A DNA stretch of 6,289 nucleotides from JARRQB01 sp965368585 (lineage in GTDB: Bacteria > Pseudomonadota > Gammaproteobacteria > Chromatiales > Chromatiaceae), in contig CBDUNM010000219.1 of assembly GCA_965368585.1 (NCBI GenBank), positions 1 through 6,289 on the forward strand, in the 5' to 3' direction. The position numbers were made by a program, and so were the translations under genes. Positions 5,781 to 6,289 of the stretch are shown here, piece after piece. A model generated the notes under the pieces. That model saw only the letters and a list, made by a program, of their open reading frames with translations, was not told where the DNA came from and made no database searches. How positions within the stretch are numbered: position 1 is the stretch's first letter; every line of letters begins with the position of its first letter.

Positions 5781-5889
5781 CGAATGACCTTTCCTTTACT
5801 CGCTCTCGAACTTGGTTATCAGTTATTACAAGAACCACGCCAGAAACAACCGCAATAGTCACTATCAACCCATACTCGGGAGTCCTCAT
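5764..5889 (-). CDS. Small single-span membrane peptide, 41 residues
   Basis: The ATG at 5889 opens a frame reading MRTPEYGLIVTIAVVSGVVL, then VITDNQVRERVKERSFGDMGG. Residues 6-23 are a clean transmembrane helix, followed by a charged tail. The stop (TAG, 5764-5766) lies 17 bases inside the EEP gene, an arrangement typical of translational coupling, and the EEP ribosome-binding site sits inside this frame. Its own Shine-Dalgarno is weak. It has no recognised family. The layout and the sharp hydrophobic profile make a real gene more likely than a chance frame, but not certain. Confidence 0.45.
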   Translation of the reverse strand: MRTPEYGLIVTIAVVSGVVLVITDNQVRERVKERSFGDMGG

Positions 5890-6092
5890 TGGCGCTTACA
5901 TGTCTTACCGGTGTCCGGTATATCTTCGAATTATCTAGTTTGAATAATTTCTTTCATCATGAAGCGTGTGGTTTTCTTATCAGGGTAAAACGCATTTTTC
6001 TGGTGCTTTTCATCACAGGCTATGGAAGCGCGCTTGGGCTTGGCATCAAATATCAACCCTCAACCGGCGTGCAGGATCGGCGAATGCCCAGA

Positions 6093-6127
6093 CAACTTTT
6101 TACATCGTAAAATTGTTGCGATGCAAC
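6093..6127. repeat. Two adjoining small hairpins
   Basis: TTTTAC-ATC-GTAAAA (6098-6112) has perfect 6-bp arms and can be extended imperfectly by CAAC (6093-6096) and GTTG (6115-6118). The same GTTG also belongs to GTTGC-GAT-GCAAC (6115-6127), a second perfect 5-bp hairpin. The two structures are therefore alternatives for the shared bases. With A/T arms and no GC-rich stem this is not a standard terminator. Confidence 0.4.
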
Positions 6128-6148
6128 GTATCCAAATGCGGCCATGCG

Positions 6149-6174
6149 AGCCTGCGTGGTGCAACATGCAGGCT
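6149..6174. repeat. Hairpin AGCCTGC...GCAGGCT with 12-base loop
   Basis: The arms are perfect over 7 bp and GC-rich. One arm and the loop (6157-6174, read on the minus strand) are identical over 18 bases to 613-630. The hairpin has no T-run on either strand, so a terminator is unlikely. It could belong to a dispersed palindromic repeat family. Confidence 0.5.
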
Positions 6175-6289
6175 GGGCGATCCAGGGGCAGTGGCCGCAT
6201 CTTAATTAAGCCGATACAACAACGTCTGCCTTGGCCCCTCGGTACGCTACCGCCAGACATACTCGAACACGAACACCGCACAAAATAGG

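Larger units (their letters stand above)
5890..6289. other. Right-edge region without a convincing gene
   Basis: Several frames are open here on both strands, but none shows a recognisable domain, a good ribosome-binding site or consistent codon use. On the minus strand, a frame entering from the right edge ends at TAG 6247-6249 with LFCAVFVFEYVWR. It could be the hydrophobic C-terminus of an off-window gene, but thirteen residues do not allow a call. Bases 5890-6010 must contain the promoter of the minus-strand cluster. GATAAT-like and TATACC-like hexamers are present without a good -35. The rest holds hairpins (6093-6127, 6149-6174) and a 10-bp palindrome, CTTAATTAAG (6201-6210). Confidence 0.5.

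Noticed and set aside
5937..5992. Minus-strand 18-codon frame MKSTRKMRFTLIRKPHAS upstream of the cluster
   Set aside because: It is too short, with no ribosome-binding site and no coupling to the next frame.
6201..6210. CTTAATTAAG palindrome (contains a PacI site)
   Set aside because: It is a single short AT palindrome with no partner or context. It is probably coincidental.
6022..6288. Plus-strand frame of 88 codons at the right edge
   Set aside because: It has no ribosome-binding site, no known motif and a biased proline/arginine/cysteine-rich translation that runs through the hairpin block.

Overview
The window looks like the chromosome of a proteobacterium, most likely gammaproteobacterial. 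The support is a CpxA-type sensor kinase, an IS3-family element and proteobacterial-style Shine-Dalgarno sites; no marker fixes the genus. The sequence up to about 2.6 kb is clearly GC-rich. From about 2.6 kb onward it is more AT-rich, with different codon use. The switch coincides with a tRNA-Ala gene and an IS3 remnant, which suggests old core sequence on the left and acquired or accessory sequence on the right.

Left part (1-2500). The window opens inside a sensor histidine kinase, of which only the C-terminal part is present (+ strand). It is followed by a short decayed piece of an AbiEii-type nucleotidyltransferase toxin gene. On the minus strand lies a sterol-desaturase/fatty-acid-hydroxylase-family membrane protein with the full eight-histidine di-iron set. 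Two tiny overlapping reading frames follow it, and the second is cut off at the AbiEii scar. Divergent from the desaturase is an ArsR-type repressor fused to a C-terminal rhodanese domain. A 22-bp perfect palindrome just upstream of the regulator is a good candidate operator. The regulator, operator and desaturase together look like a small self-contained sensing unit, perhaps for a sulfur species or another soft electrophile (inference).

Middle (2500-3060). A complete minus-strand tRNA-Ala with anticodon CGC carries the G3-U70 identity pair and an encoded CCA. Behind it is a degenerate IS3-family element: orfA carries a one-base deletion, and only a stub of orfB remains.

Right part (3100-5890). 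Four minus-strand genes are packed together. In transcription order they are a 41-residue single-span membrane peptide, a membrane-anchored endonuclease/exonuclease/phosphatase (EEP) protein, a 55-residue Rho_N-domain protein and a DUF2252 protein. The Rho_N and DUF2252 frames are out of phase across a GCGAC pentanucleotide tandem repeat. Removing one repeat unit would join them into a single 499-residue protein. This is either a frame-switching (phase-variable) gene, a mutation or a sequencing error, and it is the most interesting item in the window.

Right edge (5890-6289). No convincing gene is present. The region holds several hairpins and an 18-bp sequence that recurs in inverted orientation near position 613.
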